DNA of 15,021 bases from Pseudomonadota bacterium (GTDB lineage Bacteria > Myxococcota_A > Polyangia > Fen-1088): assembly GCA_023438785.1 (NCBI GenBank), contig JAEXQJ010000137.1:1-15021 (forward strand), written 5' to 3'. Below the pieces are notes generated by a model. It saw nothing but the letters and a program-made list of their open reading frames with translations. It did not search any database and had not been told where the DNA came from. The first letter of the stretch is position 1, and every line of letters starts with the position of its first letter. Shown one piece after another: positions 14,383 to 15,021 of the stretch. The position numbers were made by a program, and so were the translations under genes.

Positions 14383-15021
14383 TTGCTGCGGGATAAAGAC
14401 TTTCGCGCCATCGCGGAACAGTGCCCGATGGGCATCATCATCCAGCAGGACGAACGGGTGGTGTATGTCAATCGAGCGGGCCGTGGGTGGCTGGAACTGG
14501 AGTCCGCGGAGACCTTCGACCTTCCGTTGGCCGAATTCCTGGATCCGAGCAGCTACTCTACGCTGCTGCCCAATTTGCGCAGGCTCGGCCCGGTCGACGA
14601 CCAGCTCTTCATGGGCGCGCTGGTGCTGCGATCCCGATCGGGACGTCTCATCAACGCGGAGGTGCACCACGAAGCCCTGGCGGGCGCCGACGCGGGCGCG
14701 ACCATGCTCACCTTCAACGACGTGACGGTGAGCAGGCGGTTGGAGATGGAGCTGCGTAACGCCCAGAAGCTCGAATCGGTCGGGCGTTTGGCCTCGGGCA
14801 TCGCCCACGAAATCAACACCCCGGCCCAATTCGTTGGCGACAGCGTGCAGTTCTTGGCCGACAGCATTCCTGCCCTGACGGACCTCATCAACAGGTACCG
14901 CCAGGCGGTCGCCGGGCTGGGACACATCCAGGAGTGCGCTCCTATCCTCGCGGACCTCAGGAGCGCCGAGGAGGTGGGCGACGTTGCCTACGTCGAGGAG
15001 AACGCACCGGGGGCTCTGGAA
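14383..15021 (+). CDS. PAS-domain sensor histidine kinase, N-terminal part (cut by window edge)
   Basis: The first 213 codons of a two-component sensor kinase, open to the right edge. The frame opens immediately after an in-frame TGA at 14380-14382. The likely start is TTG at 14383, preceded by GGGAAGGAAGG at good spacing; ATG at 14428 would remove the first helix of the PAS domain. Residues about 4-120 form a PAS sensor (FRAIAEQCPMGIIIQQDERVV, YVNRAG, then an FNDVT ending). The dimerization/phosphoacceptor domain follows: LEMELRNAQKLESVGRLASGIAHEINTP with the phospho-histidine at H142. The continuation PAQFVGDSVQFL belongs to a kinase subgroup in which this extension follows the H-box. There is no transmembrane segment, so it is a cytoplasmic sensor. 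The ATPase domain and the response regulator, if adjacent, lie outside the window. Confidence 0.88.
   Translation, partial: MLRDKDFRAIAEQCPMGIIIQQDERVVYVNRAGRGWLELESAETFDLPLAEFLDPSSYSTLLPNLRRLGPVDDQLFMGALVLRSRSGRLINAEVHHEALAGADAGATMLTFNDVTVSRRLEMELRNAQKLESVGRLASGIAHEINTPAQFVGDSVQFLADSIPALTDLINRYRQAVAGLGHIQECAPILADLRSAEEVGDVAYVEENAPGALE

Overview
The window is GC-rich and gene-dense. It carries 14 complete protein genes and one gene cut by the right edge. No rRNA, tRNA, CRISPR array, transposase or phage gene is visible. The gene mix fits a GC-rich proteobacterium or Myxococcota/deltaproteobacteria-like organism: multi-haem c-type cytochromes of an environmental type, a PAS histidine kinase, and a DUF134/NifX pair. 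No single gene fixes the taxon, so this assignment is inference.

Left part (1-7442): two copies of an O-acetylhomoserine sulfhydrylase-cysteine synthase pair (metY-cysK) lie on the minus strand, separated by a plus-strand gene for a secreted double-cupin protein. The left pair (2462-197) is a plain two-gene unit. It is followed by a 161-bp imperfect palindrome with 22-bp perfect outer arms (6-166). The right pair sits in a four-gene operon (7378-3402): XRE-cupin regulator, metY, cysK, and a radical-SAM protein of the HydE type with both of its iron-sulfur cluster motifs intact. No hydrogenase and no HydF or HydG is present. This linkage of a HydE-type enzyme to a dedicated, sequence-diverged sulfhydrylase pair under its own regulator is the most unusual feature of the window. 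A perfect 8-bp inverted repeat over the regulator's start suggests autoregulation.

Middle part (7443-9129): a two-gene minus-strand unit encodes an exported di-haem cytochrome c-like protein and an exported mono-haem cytochrome c. Upstream of it lies a second palindromic element (9169-9268), which overlaps the stop codon of the next gene.

Right-middle part (9267-11370): a minus-strand operon runs DUF134 HTH regulator, NifX-type cluster-binding protein with a His/Cys-rich tail, hotdog thioesterase, ZIP metal transporter. ATGA and GTGA overlaps join the first two and the last two genes. A good sigma-70-type promoter precedes the operon, with a 16-bp near-palindrome between and over its hexamers. 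The theme is probably metal or metal-cluster homeostasis.

Right part (11383-15021): an SDR oxidoreductase (minus), then on the plus strand a class I SAM methyltransferase, a quinone-oxidoreductase-type MDR protein, and the N-terminal part of a PAS-domain sensor histidine kinase. No stretch longer than 300 bases lacks a gene; the longest gaps are 1-196 and 2463-2669.
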